Origin: Dendrolimus kikuchii
Taxonomy: Eukaryota > Arthropoda > Insecta > Lepidoptera > Lasiocampidae
Direction of reading: 5' to 3'
Assembly (NCBI GenBank): GCA_019925095.2
Contig: CM034403.1
Coordinates: 981,001 to 1,045,000 of the forward strand
Length of the DNA stretch: 64,000 bases
Shown here: piece by piece, positions 41,655 to 51,349 of the stretch
Position numbering within the stretch: position 1 is the first letter of the stretch
How the letters are laid out: each line of letters starts with the position of its first letter
Position numbers and translations under genes: made by a program
Notes under the pieces: model-generated
What the model saw: only the letters and a program-made list of their open reading frames with translations
Databases searched by the model: none
What the model was told of the DNA's origin: nothing

Positions 41655-42135
41655 TGTTACGAGTAGCAGGACTCGAATTAAAATGCCGTTGGAATTATTA
41701 TAGAGTTTATTAGAACTATACAAACACCTATAACACAGGTACAAATATCACCGAACGCAACAAGTTCAATCGTAATGCAGAAGATCGTAATTCAATAAAA
41801 CGCGCAAAGTCCGTCACTAAATAGATTACCGAATATACACAAGTCTTGCTTCACTCGTGGTTATCGCTTGACTGCCTCGTCTCTCAATCGAGGATTTGCT
41901 TTATATTGCACAGATGCAATTTATGCCTGGCCGCGTAACCGAATTTCCTAGAATCAGTTTGTACTTCAAATCCGACACACCTGGCTAATGACTGCCATAA
42001 AAGATTACAATACGCAATGGGCTGTTTTATAATCACAAAGTAAATAAAAGAAGTCCAAATGCGGAAAGGTAATAAAATGTGTTTCTACGGGTATACAGGT
42101 GTGAATTTGTCTTTGTCGGCGTCGAAGTCGTAACA
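41655..42135 (-). repeat. family C solo LTR, complete (481 bp)
   Basis: Plus strand begins TGTTACGAGTAGC and ends GTCGTAACA, so both LTR ends are present. The minus strand carries the TATA-like and AATAAA-like signals. No internal region lies on either side, so it is a solo LTR formed by LTR-LTR recombination. Confidence 0.8.
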
Positions 42136-42399
42136 ATAGTTAGTCGTTATTAACGATAAAACAAACCATCATCAAAGATATCAGTAATTACATTAAGCTA
42201 CTGAAAATATAATATAAATTGAGTTCGGCGGGAAGAGATTTACGACGGGAACAAAAGATATATGGCCAGGTCAACGACCCCGGGCCACTTATTTCTGTTA
42301 CAAAAACATTATTGGCTAAATGTAGACAGATTGCTTTGGTTACAATAAAAAAGCAGTTTCCTTCTGGACTAACAAAGTACTTGAAAATTAAAATTACAT
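42136..42399. other. unassigned DNA
   Basis: A 61-codon open frame at 42219-42404 (RREQKIYGQVND) was not recognised and may be chance. Confidence 0.35.
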
Positions 42400-42470
42400 T
42401 TTAACGGTTTTCAACGCAGCGTGTTTTTCGATTTTTATTTCGACGTTTTGGCCACTCTTTTGTAGTTAAC
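42400..42470 (-). repeat. Penelope 3' end fragment, diverged
   Basis: The minus strand shows GTGGCCAAAACGTCGAAAT and AACCGTTAAAATG, the Penelope 3' motif order with changes. Confidence 0.45.
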
Positions 42471-42486
42471 TATGTGTACTAGTTTT

Positions 42487-42579
42487 TTTATTGCAGGAGT
42501 TCAGCATACAGGCAGACGGCCCACTTGATGGAAAGCGGTTATCATCGCCTATGGACATTTGCAACACCAAAGGTGCTAG
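42487..42579 (-). repeat. family B copy, 3' piece (split by nested copy)
   Basis: It holds the tail end of a minus-strand copy up to GGTGCTA. The rest resumes at 42903. Confidence 0.75.
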
Positions 42580-42582
42580 ATT

Positions 42583-42902
42583 TTATCCGTGCAGGAACGG
42601 AGAAAGAATACAATTTCCTGCGTTGGGGCGGCCTGTCGTAAGAGGCGACAAAACAACCCACAGACAAGTGGTAGGTCATTTGGTCGACTGGATGGCTACC
42701 ACTCCTGGTCTAAAGTATGTCGCCATAACAACCTTGAGTTGTGTTCCGGCATTAGTGACCAGGTTCCAGTCTCCCTGAAGAGAGCAGCAGCGCATTTGTA
42801 GCACCTTTGTTGTTGCAAATGTGAATAGGCGATGGTAACTGCTTTCCATCAAGAGGGCCGTCTGCCTGTCTGCTGAACTCCTGCAAGAAAAAATAAAAAA
42901 CA
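42583..42902 (+). repeat. family B, full-length copy nested in another family B copy
   Basis: Starts TTATCCGTGCAGG and ends AAGAAAAAATAAAAAA. It interrupts the minus-strand copy between GGTGCTA and CAATGCGC with no clear target duplication. Confidence 0.8.
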
Positions 42903-43118
42903 ATGCGCTGTTTCTCTCTTAAGGGAGACTGGAACCTGGTCACTAATGCCGGAACACAACTCAAAGTTGTTATGGCGACATACTCTAGACCAGGGGTAGT
43001 AGTCATCCAGTCGGGCAAATGCCTTACCACCTGGCTGTGAGTTGTTTTATCGCCTCTTACGACAGGCCGCCCGGCCGTAGGAAATTGTATTCTTTCTCCG
43101 TTCCTGCACGGATAAAAA
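42903..43118 (-). repeat. family B copy, 5' piece (split by nested copy)
   Basis: Continues the copy of 42487-42579 to its 5' end TTATCCGTGCAGG at 43118. Confidence 0.75.
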
Positions 43119-43196
43119 GTACTAGTCACAAAATTTTTAAAAATCCTACTTTTCTTGACTTTTTTTTTAACTCTGTATCTAGAAAATGTATCTATC

Positions 43197-43490
43197 TATA
43201 CTATAATAAATGTGTAAATGCTTCGATTTTGTAAAATGCGTTTAAAAAGTAAAAAACGTCAGGGGGATTTAATTCGTACCCGCAGAATCCGAACATACAA
43301 TGTTTGTCTGCTTGTCACGTGAAAACTACTGAAGGGATTTAAATGAAACTGGACACAGAATTAGCTCACTTCTCGGTGCGTAATTTAGGATACTTTTTAT
43401 CCTGATAGATGACGTCGTTTACATGGGATAGATGAATATAGCCAAAAAGCTGGCATTGCGTTTTGGTGCCGATGTTGCAATTTACTAAGA
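43197..43490 (+). repeat. Helitron-like 5' part
   Basis: Begins TCTATACTATAATAAATGTG and contains GTTTGTCTGCTTG and GAAAACTACTGAAGGGATT, the usual order of this group. No CTAG end was found, so it is 3'-truncated or diverged. Confidence 0.45.
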
Positions 43491-43668
43491 AACACGTAGT
43501 TGTTATGGCAACACAAGCAAAGCTTCCTTATTACTGTCACTATTTAGAATACATACACGGAGTTTGACGCGGAAGCTGAAAGGAGATGTTGTGCTGTGCA
43601 GTTTTATTTTCTAAAAATATGTAAAATTACTCTAAAATGAACAATAGTTGTAGGATATTTATAGTTTT

Positions 43669-43904
43669 GCCAGGTGGTAGGGCATTTGCCCGACTGGATG
43701 GCTACCACCCCTGGTCTAAAGTATGTCGCCATAACAACCTTAAGTTGTGTTCCGGCATTAGTGATCATGTTCCAGTCTCCCTTAAGAGAGCAGCAGCGCA
43801 TTTGTAGCACTTTTGGTGTTGCAAATGTCTATAGGCGATGGTAACCGCTTTCCATCAAGTGGGCCGTCTGCCTGTCTGCTGAACTCCTGCAATAAAAAAA
43901 AAAA
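43669..43904 (+). repeat. family B, short class
   Basis: Starts exactly GCCAGGTGGTAGGG after TTTT and ends in an A-run. It lies in repeat J. Confidence 0.85.
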
Positions 43905-44057
43905 TTAATTAGCAATTATGTGTTTTGTGAGAAATGTGAACTGTAAAGTCAAATGTGGCCTTTTGAATTGTCACAAGAACTCCGTTGAATGGCACTAGCT
44001 GATTACCTGCAGTTCAGCTGTGCTACATATAGGCTTAAGAAAATGAAGAAACTATAT

Positions 44058-44309
44058 TAGCTACGTTCCATTAGGGACTCACAATGACCGCGATATTTCC
44101 CGTTCCACTTGTGCCAGCGTCAAAATCGTAGACCCAAGTGGAACGGCTATTTGACCCACCTCTTGACGTGGGTCGTTGTGAGCGTTAAGTGATCGAACAT
44201 GATGACGTCATTAGTGACGTTTTCGCCACGACCACAACAACCGCGGTCGCCTTGTGGAACGGCTAACGGAGCATTTTGGGCATTGTGAGCTACTAATGGA
44301 ACGCCCTGA
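44058..44309. mobile_element. MITE with about 23-bp inverted ends
   Basis: CGTTCCATTAGGGACTCACA near the left matches the reverse of TGTGAGCTACTAATGGAACG at the right with few changes. Repeat J at 4600-4630 lacks it, giving the empty site. A 3-bp ATT may be the target duplication, which would fit PIF/Harbinger; the left 5 bp (AGCTA versus CAGGG) differ, so the family is uncertain. Confidence 0.65.
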
Positions 44310-44350
44310 TTGTAAACTAAGATCTGGCTTAAAGGCCTAGATGCCAAGCC

Positions 44351-45310
44351 ATAAACTTAAATAAAATAAATGAATACATACACGTGTGTGGATGCCCTTA
44401 AATAAACCCGATTACAAACACACCCCTCTCTATTCGCAAAATAATCTTCTATGCGAAGAATCCCACACATTCAATTAAAGCTAACACTTTCTTATCTTAT
44501 TGTTAATTCTGGATCGGGCACAGTTGTCCAATAAAATATTAACCCCTAGTGCTGGGACACGACTCGAAAGACTGACTCGAACCACTCAAATTATTTAAAT
44601 TACATTAGTCGCTAGAATATTTTTTTTTTAAATTAATTAATTTATTTATTTGGTTCACCAACAATTACTTGCACTAATACAAAGGATGTATATTGCTTTA
44701 TAAAAAAAAGTCATAACAAATGCAGTAATCACTTATAGGCAAATACTACATGCAATTGAATACTTTGTAGATTGAATAATTAATTTAAAGAAGAAAGAAA
44801 AAAAATATAAGGCTTTATAATAGCTGTAAAGTTCCAAACATAAAGAAATTAAAAAAAGAGAAGTTAATTAGCAATGTGGGATGCAATCATTCGACGAAAT
44901 TTATAATATGAATTTGCATGTAGATCAGTAATATCACTATAAAGGTTTATTAGTTTACATAGTCTAGTTATGGAAAAGTTGGCGTCAAGAACCGTGCGAT
45001 TATTGAAATAAGTTCATTTATATAATCTCTTTGAATGTTGAATTTGAATATTAATTAGGGTAGTTTATTTACTGCTGCATAGTGCTTATTTGTTAAATAT
45101 TCTATTGTGTATGACATATATTACAATTTATAGTAGTAAAGTTTTTAGTAGCTTAGCTGATATGAATTATTTCATCTGTTTAACGAGAATAGAGTATATA
45201 ATTTTCTTATTTAGCCATTTTAAAAAATATATTACGTACATTATATATAAAATAATTGTTAAATATATAATTGATTAGATAAACATGTATAATTTAATAA
45301 ATATACTAAT
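44351..45310. other. unassigned AT-rich DNA
   Basis: A stretch at 44555-44600 (TAGTGCTGGGACACGACTCG) looks like the end of a DNA transposon. The remainder up to the inverted repeat is very AT-rich, without a sustained meaningful frame. Confidence 0.4.
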
Positions 45311-45401
45311 CGATACAATTGTTTAAATTACCAAGCATCGTTCGCTAAGTCGACACTCGGGGTCTAATGCTGGGATAATCCCAAGTAATCTCCCTAGATG
45401 C
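45311..45401 (+). repeat. 91-bp inverted repeat, left arm
   Basis: It is the exact reverse complement of 52715-52805 over all 91 bases (starts CGATACAATTG, ends CCCTAGATGC). It contains an internal near-palindrome TGGGATAATCCCA. Confidence 0.95.
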
Positions 45402-48400
45402 TAGCTCCCGCGTTCGTAATACCGAAGTAAGAAAGACAGTTGGTCTGAAAGAGAGTGTCGGGGTGAAGGTAAGGAAAGGAATGCTCCGGTGGTTCGGACA
45501 TGTAGAAAGAATGCATGATGAAAGAATGACTAAACAGATATACAATGCAAAAGTGGATGGATGCAGAAGTCGTGGAAGGCCACGACACACTTTCTGATCT
45601 GGCCGATTGCCAGATTTCACGTCATCCCTTCCGGGCAGAATCTTCTTTATTCTTCCCATCTTCCACTGGAGTCTGGGAAGATTATCCTCCTTTATGAGTA
45701 CCAGCTCACCAATCTTGGGTCGACTGGTTTCCGTAGTCCATTTAGATCGGGATTGGAGAGTGTGCAGGTAGGATTTCGACCACAAGGTCCAAAATCGCTG
45801 AGCCAACGCTTGCACTAAGCGAAAACGTCGTAGGGTTGATGGAGGAGAGGATTCATGGGAATGTTCGGGTAATGCGGTAAGTGGGCGACCTATAAGGAAA
45901 TGACCAGCGGTTAGGACTTCGAAGTCTGTAGGGTCTGAAGACAGAGGGCAGAGTGGTCGAGAGTTGAGAACGGCCTCAATACGGGCTAAGAGTGTAGAAA
46001 ATTCTTCAAAGGTCAGATGCTGCTCACCTAATACGCGATAGAGTAATTGCTTAGTAGATTTCACGGCTGCCTCGTGCAGACCGCCAAAAGAAGGAGCTGA
46101 GGGCGGATTGAGCAACCATGTGATCTGCTGTGTGGCTAGCTTGTGCGTAATTCTATCATCATTGGCCTTTAAGAAGTTTTGTACTTCTATGAGCTGATTT
46201 CTTGCGCCGACATAGTTTGTACCGCAATCAGAGCGAATTAGGGTAGGGATTCCGCGCCGACTAACGAACCTTTGCAATGCCGCAAAAAAGGCGTCCGTAG
46301 AAAGTTCCGAGACAGCCTCTAAGTGCACTGCCTTGGTGGCGAGACAAACGAAAACACAAAAGTAGCCTTTGAGAAGTTTGGCATTGCGTAGAGTACTTGA
46401 TTTAATTAGGAATGGTCCGGCAAAATCCGTGGACACTTGACTAAACACCGGTTGTGGGCTGACTCGATCAGCCGGTAGGTCGGCCATAAAAGGGGGATTC
46501 GGCTGAGCTCGATGCCTAAAACAGCGTACACATTTAAAGACACGGTGACGAATGACTCGCCTTCCAGATAAAATCCAGTATTGTTGACGGAGTAGTGCGT
46601 GTAGTGTATCTGCGCCCGGGTGGCAGTGTATAGTGTGGAAATGATCTATAATTAGGTCCACAAGGGGGCTTGAACTGGGTAAGATGAGGGGATGTTGTGT
46701 GTCATATCTAAGGGCTGAGTTGGACAAGCGCCCTCCTACTCTAAGAAGACCATCCTTGAGAAAGGGCGAGAGGCGTTGTATTCGCACTGTACATAATTTG
46801 TTAGTTTGCAGTCGGTGGATGTCTTCAGCGAACATATTTTGTTGGACTGAGCGTACCCAGTGTAAGAGCGCTTTCTTACGTTCGTCTACGGTAATGGGAC
46901 CAACGATGCGAGAGTGAGAAGATACCAAGCAATTGTGTGCAAAACGTTTAATACATGCGGTTACGCCTACAAGTGTGTCTAAGGAGCTGAATCTCGTGAG
47001 TAAATCCGTGTCTAGATCAGGAACCGCGATGTGAGCTACCATTTTTCTGGGTTTTAGACCAGGCAGTACGTGATGACCCAAAGCAGGGGGCATCGTGGGC
47101 CAGGTATCAGGTGGGGCCTTGAGCCAAGTAGGCGACCACCATAGGTCATAGGCTAAGAGTTCCTGTGCTGATATTCCCCTGCTAGCACAGTCGGCAGGGT
47201 TAAGAGCTGAGGGTACATGTCTCCAAGTAGGGTTACATGGATTGGCTGCAATGGCAGAGACTCGATTGGCCTCAAAGACCTGTAGGGATTGAGAAGGAGT
47301 TTTAAGCCAGGCGAGTACGATAGTACTGTCTGACCAACAAAAGTGTTGCTGAATGGTAATGTGGGCAGAAAGTTGAACAGAGACGCGAGAAATGAGCAGC
47401 GAAGTGAGGTGTGCAGCTGAAAGTTCCAGCTTTGGTATAGTCTGTCGGGTTTTAATGGGGGCTACCTTGGATTTAGAAACAAGTAGTCTGACGTGTACCT
47501 GACCCGTGATATTCGTTTCATGAAGATAGACTGCGGCTGCATATCCGGATTCGGATGCATCGGCAAAACCGTGTAGGGTGTAGGTGGAATCTTTGCTGGT
47601 GCAAATTGTTCTGGGGAGTCGAAGAGCAGAGAGTAGAGGTAAGTCTTCAAAAATGTGCTGAAATTGAAATGTGACATCATTGGGAGCCGATTCATCCCAG
47701 TCTAACTTTAGAGTCCATAGGTGCTGAATGAGCAGTTTTGCGCGGAAAATAACTGGGCTGATCCATCCACTAGGATCGTATAAACGAGCGATGGTACTGA
47801 GTATTGACCTTTTGGTAAATTTTTCCAGTGTAGGTACCGAAATGTGATATGTAAATTCGTCCGTTTGGGGTATCCATTGCATACCAAGTACCTTGATTGC
47901 ATTGGAGTCGGGTACAACATCAAAATCCTTGGGTATGTCACATTGATCATCCGGGAAGCGTTCTAAAAGCTGACGAGAGTTTGAGGTCCACTTTCGCAAA
48001 TGAAATCCCCCTAGGGCTAGTAACTCAATGAGTTCAGTCTGCAGAGCTATTGCCTTGTCAACTGAATCATGCCCAGTCAGAATGTCATCCACGAATATGG
48101 AGTGCGTAAGAACCTGTGCAGCCTGGGGAAAACGGTGACCTTCATCAGTGACCAGCTGTATAATAGATCGATTGGCGAGGAAGGGGCTGGGTCGTAGGCC
48201 ATACGTGACAGTGGACAGGGCGTAAGTGAGCAGAGGTTGATCTGGAGAAGAGCGCCATAGAATGAGTTGGAACCGTCTGTGGTCTGGGTGAACTAGTATA
48301 TTTCTAAACATCATCTGGATGTCTGTACTAAAGACCACTTTGTGAGTACGAAAATTTAGAATGATGTCAGTAATATCACGTTGGAGCGGTGGGCCAGTGT

Positions 48401-49511
48401 GCAGACAGTCATTAAGACTGACACCATTAGAGCTCTTACAGCTGCCATCAAAAACCGTGCGAAGTTTTTCAGAGTTGGCTTTGAAGATGCCATGATGCGG
48501 GACGTAAAAATGGTCTTTTCCTTTAAATGTGCTGGGGTGACAAAGAGCCATGTGGCCCATGTCAATGTATTCCTTCATGAAGTCGATATATTTTGAGCGG
48601 AGGGTAGGATCTCTTTGGAGTTTGCGCTCCAAATTAAGGAATCGTCGTAGTGCAATAGCGTGGGTTGCACCGAGCTTAGGTGCCTTTGTAAGAAAGGGAA
48701 GGGATACTATGTATCGCCCTGTGGGATCACGTGTGGTGGTAGAACGAAAGTTCTCCTCACACTCGTCAGAGGTTGAGTTGTCCTTTGATTGCACTTCTTC
48801 GACTTCCCAGAATCTCTCCAGAGCGGAGTGTATTTCTTTATTTGAGTGTTGGGGTTGTAAACAGTCAATATTTACTAGTGCTGAATTAACTTGAGGCTCA
48901 GGCTTTGTGTAGTTTGGATTGATAGGACCTAAAAGAGCGAAATTGAAGATCGTGCCGAAGGCTATTGGCCTGCCGGGGCCCAAAAAAATTTTGTTACCAT
49001 CCAAAATTTGGCCCAAGACATCAGAACCTATAATCAAGTCAATAGCGGCTGGAAAACGATAAGACGAGTCTGCTAGGGGAAGCTGTGTCGAGTCGAGGAG
49101 TGGAACAACGTCAGGTAACATTGTTAATGGTAAAAGACCTGTCAAATCTGGTAGAATGTATGCCTTTGCGCTAATTACTGGGACTTCGGTGTGAATAGGG
49201 CGGAATGTGATGGTAGTTGAAGAACTAGAGTTTTGAGTCTGCTGATTACCGACTCCTGTAATTTTTAGTTCTGTGTGCTCGACAGGCAAACGTAATTTTT
49301 GTGTCATAGTTTTAGTTAACAAGGTTAGCATGGAACCGCTGTCTAATAATGCTCTTGCCTTATGAAATTCTCCAGCGTTGTCTGCTAGTTCTAGGGACAC
49401 AGTGGGTAATAAAACTGGTGGATCGTGTACTGTAATGTGCTGAGTATGTGCTGAAATATGACTGTCATTTTGGTTAGCTTTATCAGAGGAAGTAACAGGG
49501 CTGCCGGGCAA
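45345..49511 (-). CDS. pol: BEL/Pao pol (protease, RT, RNase H, integrase) with chimeric end
   Basis: The frame is open from codon 49655 downward, following a single UGA; the TTG at 49511 is not a likely start. Numbering from 49511: aspartic protease DSGS 57-60 (A17 type), RT with STD (D397) and FVDD at 473-476, RNase H FADAS near 649, integrase HCH zinc region with C994/C997, catalytic D1029 (STDF), D1095 (SDCG) and E1147 (GGLHEA), then the BEL C-terminal DUF5641-like region about 1225-1297. From about residue 1298 the frame enters LTR sequence and then a family A fragment read antisense (CRGLPRLLHP onward), so the last about 85 residues are chimeric. No internal stop occurs over 1388 codons. 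Confidence 0.92.
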   Translation of the reverse strand: MPGSPVTSSDKANQNDSHISAHTQHITVHDPPVLLPTVSLELADNAGEFHKARALLDSGSMLTLLTKTMTQKLRLPVEHTELKITGVGNQQTQNSSSSTTITFRPIHTEVPVISAKAYILPDLTGLLPLTMLPDVVPLLDSTQLPLADSSYRFPAAIDLIIGSDVLGQILDGNKIFLGPGRPIAFGTIFNFALLGPINPNYTKPEPQVNSALVNIDCLQPQHSNKEIHSALERFWEVEEVQSKDNSTSDECEENFRSTTTRDPTGRYIVSLPFLTKAPKLGATHAIALRRFLNLERKLQRDPTLRSKYIDFMKEYIDMGHMALCHPSTFKGKDHFYVPHHGIFKANSEKLRTVFDGSCKSSNGVSLNDCLHTGPPLQRDITDIILNFRTHKVVFSTDIQMMFRNILVHPDHRRFQLILWRSSPDQPLLTYALSTVTYGLRPSPFLANRSIIQLVTDEGHRFPQAAQVLTHSIFVDDILTGHDSVDKAIALQTELIELLALGGFHLRKWTSNSRQLLERFPDDQCDIPKDFDVVPDSNAIKVLGMQWIPQTDEFTYHISVPTLEKFTKRSILSTIARLYDPSGWISPVIFRAKLLIQHLWTLKLDWDESAPNDVTFQFQHIFEDLPLLSALRLPRTICTSKDSTYTLHGFADASESGYAAAVYLHETNITGQVHVRLLVSKSKVAPIKTRQTIPKLELSAAHLTSLLISRVSVQLSAHITIQQHFCWSDSTIVLAWLKTPSQSLQVFEANRVSAIAANPCNPTWRHVPSALNPADCASRGISAQELLAYDLWWSPTWLKAPPDTWPTMPPALGHHVLPGLKPRKMVAHIAVPDLDTDLLTRFSSLDTLVGVTACIKRFAHNCLVSSHSRIVGPITVDERKKALLHWVRSVQQNMFAEDIHRLQTNKLCTVRIQRLSPFLKDGLLRVGGRLSNSALRYDTQHPLILPSSSPLVDLIIDHFHTIHCHPGADTLHALLRQQYWILSGRRVIRHRVFKCVRCFRHRAQPNPPFMADLPADRVSPQPVFSQVSTDFAGPFLIKSSTLRNAKLLKGYFCVFVCLATKAVHLEAVSELSTDAFFAALQRFVSRRGIPTLIRSDCGTNYVGARNQLIEVQNFLKANDDRITHKLATQQITWLLNPPSAPSFGGLHEAAVKSTKQLLYRVLGEQHLTFEEFSTLLARIEAVLNSRPLCPLSSDPTDFEVLTAGHFLIGRPLTALPEHSHESSPPSTLRRFRLVQALAQRFWTLWSKSYLHTLQSRSKWTTETSRPKIGELVLIKEDNLPRLQWKMGRIKKILPGRDDVKSGNRPDQKVCRGLPRLLHPSTFALYICLVILSSCILSTCPNHRSIPFLTFTPTLSFRPTVFLTSVLRTRELASREITWDYPSIRPRVST
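45408..45591 (+). repeat. family A fragment joined to BEL 3' end
   Basis: Plus-strand copy from CGCGTTCGTAATACCG to GGCCACGACACAC, lacking its own 3' end and tail. It is cut at the BEL LTR start and lies 6 bp from the left inverted repeat. Confidence 0.8.
45595..45619 (-). repeat. BEL 3' LTR remnant (first 25 bp)
   Basis: The 25 bases are identical to 51819-51843, which begin the 5' LTR on the minus strand (TGAAATCTGGCAATCGG). The rest of the 3' LTR is gone. Confidence 0.7.
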
Positions 49512-49655
49512 GTGATTATTATGATAAACTTTATTATCATAGTGCTGAGTATGAAACTGGGATTTATTTTGTTTACGTGATGTAGTGGATGGTGTATATT
49601 GTAGCGATGGTATGGGTGGGTGTAGTGTAGTATTGTGTAAGTGAGTAGCAGGTAG

Positions 49656-49658
49656 TCA
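49656..49658 (-). other. in-frame UGA between gag and pol (UGA CUA context)
   Basis: Gag's CAA CAA is followed by TGA CTA CCT and the same frame stays open for 48 codons to 49512 and on through pol. UGA followed by CUA is a known high-readthrough context. It may equally be a CGA-to-TGA mutation. Confidence 0.75.
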
Positions 49659-50303
49659 TTGTTGTGAATTAATAGGTGAATTACGACGAGAAGAGTTTCT
49701 TGATTCCGTGGTTGGGCGGGTGTGTTCTTGTCCTCTTAGTTGTGGGGGCAAGAGGTGAGAATTGTCATATGTGGGTGATTCAAAGCCACTGCGATGTAAG
49801 GTGGTATGGTGTTTCTCGCTATCACATTCTCTACACCGTCCTGTGGATCTGCACTCGTCAGAGTAATGGGGTCCTAGACACTTACGGCACCGTTCATGAG
49901 CTTGGATAAAATCCCAGCGCCCTTGCGTAGGCTGTCTTAGGTATTCACCGCAGTTCAGCAACCTGTGTCCTCTAACGTGACACCAAGGGCAGTAATAATT
50001 ATTGGTCGGTGCTGGTGGGTGGGCGGAATCTTGTGCTATGGGCTCGAAATATTGTGTAGACTGTGGGTATCCTTGAGCGTACTGTACAGGGTACGCTTGA
50101 CTTTGTAGAGGATATGCAGGGCGCGTTAAAGGTGGGCGGACGGAAGTAGTGGGCTGAAAACGAACGTGCCGAATTTCTGGTCTGGGTGCAGAAGCGCGTG
50201 GTTGGTACCGTGCTGAGGGAGAAGCACGTTCAGTTTGTCTGTATGTCGGGCTGAGGGGAGGGGGGGGGTGGGTTATATGTCTCAGTTTCTGTGCAACGTG
50301 CAT
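49656..50303 (-). CDS. gag: BEL gag C-terminal part (nucleocapsid-like)
   Basis: A Pro/Arg/Gln-rich stretch is followed by zinc-knuckle-like motifs: C105-C108-H113-C118, C139-C142-H146-C151 and C157-C160-H165. This is the RNA-binding part of BEL gag. It is in the pol frame and overlaps the N-terminal gag frame at 50230-50303, where a run of nine G (plus strand 50260-50268) marks the change of frame. Confidence 0.85.
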   Translation of the reverse strand: MHVAQKLRHITHPPPPLSPTYRQTERASPSARYQPRASAPRPEIRHVRFQPTTSVRPPLTRPAYPLQSQAYPVQYAQGYPQSTQYFEPIAQDSAHPPAPTNNYYCPWCHVRGHRLLNCGEYLRQPTQGRWDFIQAHERCRKCLGPHYSDECRSTGRCRECDSEKHHTTLHRSGFESPTYDNSHLLPPQLRGQEHTRPTTESRNSSRRNSPINSQQ

Positions 50304-51141
50304 GGTCTTCTAAGAATGTGATTACATCCTTTAAGGTGGGCAGAGTGTCTGAAGACCCATGCGTTCGTTCAAATAATGTGCGAAGCTCGCCCTTTAACTT
50401 CCGCACTACTATTGACACTAGGACGTAGTCTGAGTCATGTAGTGGTAAGTTTAGGTTTTTAAGCGCCGATTGGGTTGAAATAAGAGGGGCTAAAAATAAC
50501 TGTCTGATTTGTGAGCGGGTGGTGATGTGGGGTAACTCTAGTATCATATCTATAAACCTATCAATGAGAACTCGGCGATTTTCGTAGCGATTGGCAAGTG
50601 TTGTCATCGCTACATCGTAGTTCTCATCGGTAACCTTGAGGTGTGATACCATACTGAGAGCTTCTCCGGAGAGGCAAGAAAATAAATAGTGTAATTTAAC
50701 TGCACCTGACAAATTACCGGCAGTGTCCGTAAGGCTTTTGAAAATTGTTATGAAAGATGGCCAATCCTCAAGCTTGGAAGAAAATTTGGGTAGATCTATT
50801 TTGGGCAGAACAGTAGACGTGGAGAATGTGGGCGAGCTTGGTTTGATGCTTGAGCTGATGGTGATGTTTGCCACCAAAATTTTTTCATATGCTTCTATAG
50901 CCGAGGTGTAGTAGTCAAAGTACCATTTTTCCACTTTGTCGTCAAGGTCTTTAGAGTCCAAGATCTCATAATATACTGTATCCAACTTGCCCTTTATATC
51001 GTCCAATTTTGTAAAGCGCCCTATGAAATCGTTTACACTATACTTTTTGTCTCCTTTTAATATAAGGTTAGCTATCTCTAATAGGAAAGTTATGTACTTA
51101 TGGGTTTGCATAAAGATGGCAGATTGCGATTTGGTAGGCAT
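50230..51141 (-). CDS. gag: BEL gag N-terminal part (DUF1759-like)
   Basis: ATG at 51141 (MPTKSQSAIF). A helical N-terminus leads into LPKIDLPKFSSKLEDWPSFI at about 113-132, a hallmark of BEL gag, then LHYLFSCLSGEALSMV and a C-terminal helical region. The frame ends shortly after a proline run encoded by the homopolymer; the gag frame continues one base over in the next open frame. Confidence 0.88.
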   Translation of the reverse strand: MPTKSQSAIFMQTHKYITFLLEIANLILKGDKKYSVNDFIGRFTKLDDIKGKLDTVYYEILDSKDLDDKVEKWYFDYYTSAIEAYEKILVANITISSSIKPSSPTFSTSTVLPKIDLPKFSSKLEDWPSFITIFKSLTDTAGNLSGAVKLHYLFSCLSGEALSMVSHLKVTDENYDVAMTTLANRYENRRVLIDRFIDMILELPHITTRSQIRQLFLAPLISTQSALKNLNLPLHDSDYVLVSIVVRKLKGELRTLFERTHGSSDTLPTLKDVITFLEDHARCTETETYNPPPPSPQPDIQTN

Positions 51142-51181
51142 GACGATGAGAAGTGCACAATAAGAAAAGGAAAAGCAAACG

Positions 51182-51199
51182 AAAAAAAAAAAAAAAAAA

Positions 51200-51232
<33 letters not shown>
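51182..51232. repeat. A22-T29 homopolymer palindrome
   Basis: Twenty-two A followed directly by 29 T, just upstream of gag on the minus strand, within the LTR/leader region. Confidence 0.95.
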
Positions 51233-51235
<3 letters not shown>

Positions 51236-51349
51236 AATGCTAATAAAGAACACGCAAGAAAGCAGCCAGAGAAACGTAAGAAATACGAAATAAATAAAAA
51301 TGATTAGGAAAAAAAATATATATCAAACTGTCGTGTGCGCTGAGTCTTA

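Larger units (their letters stand above)
43572..44350 (+). repeat. dispersed repeat J carrying two insertions
   Basis: Outer parts match the uninterrupted copy at 4380-4650. A family B copy (43669-43904) and a MITE (44058-44309) are inserted. Confidence 0.7.

Noticed and set aside
42219..42404. 61-codon host exon
   Set aside because: Short, no recognisable motif and no splice signals that I could support.
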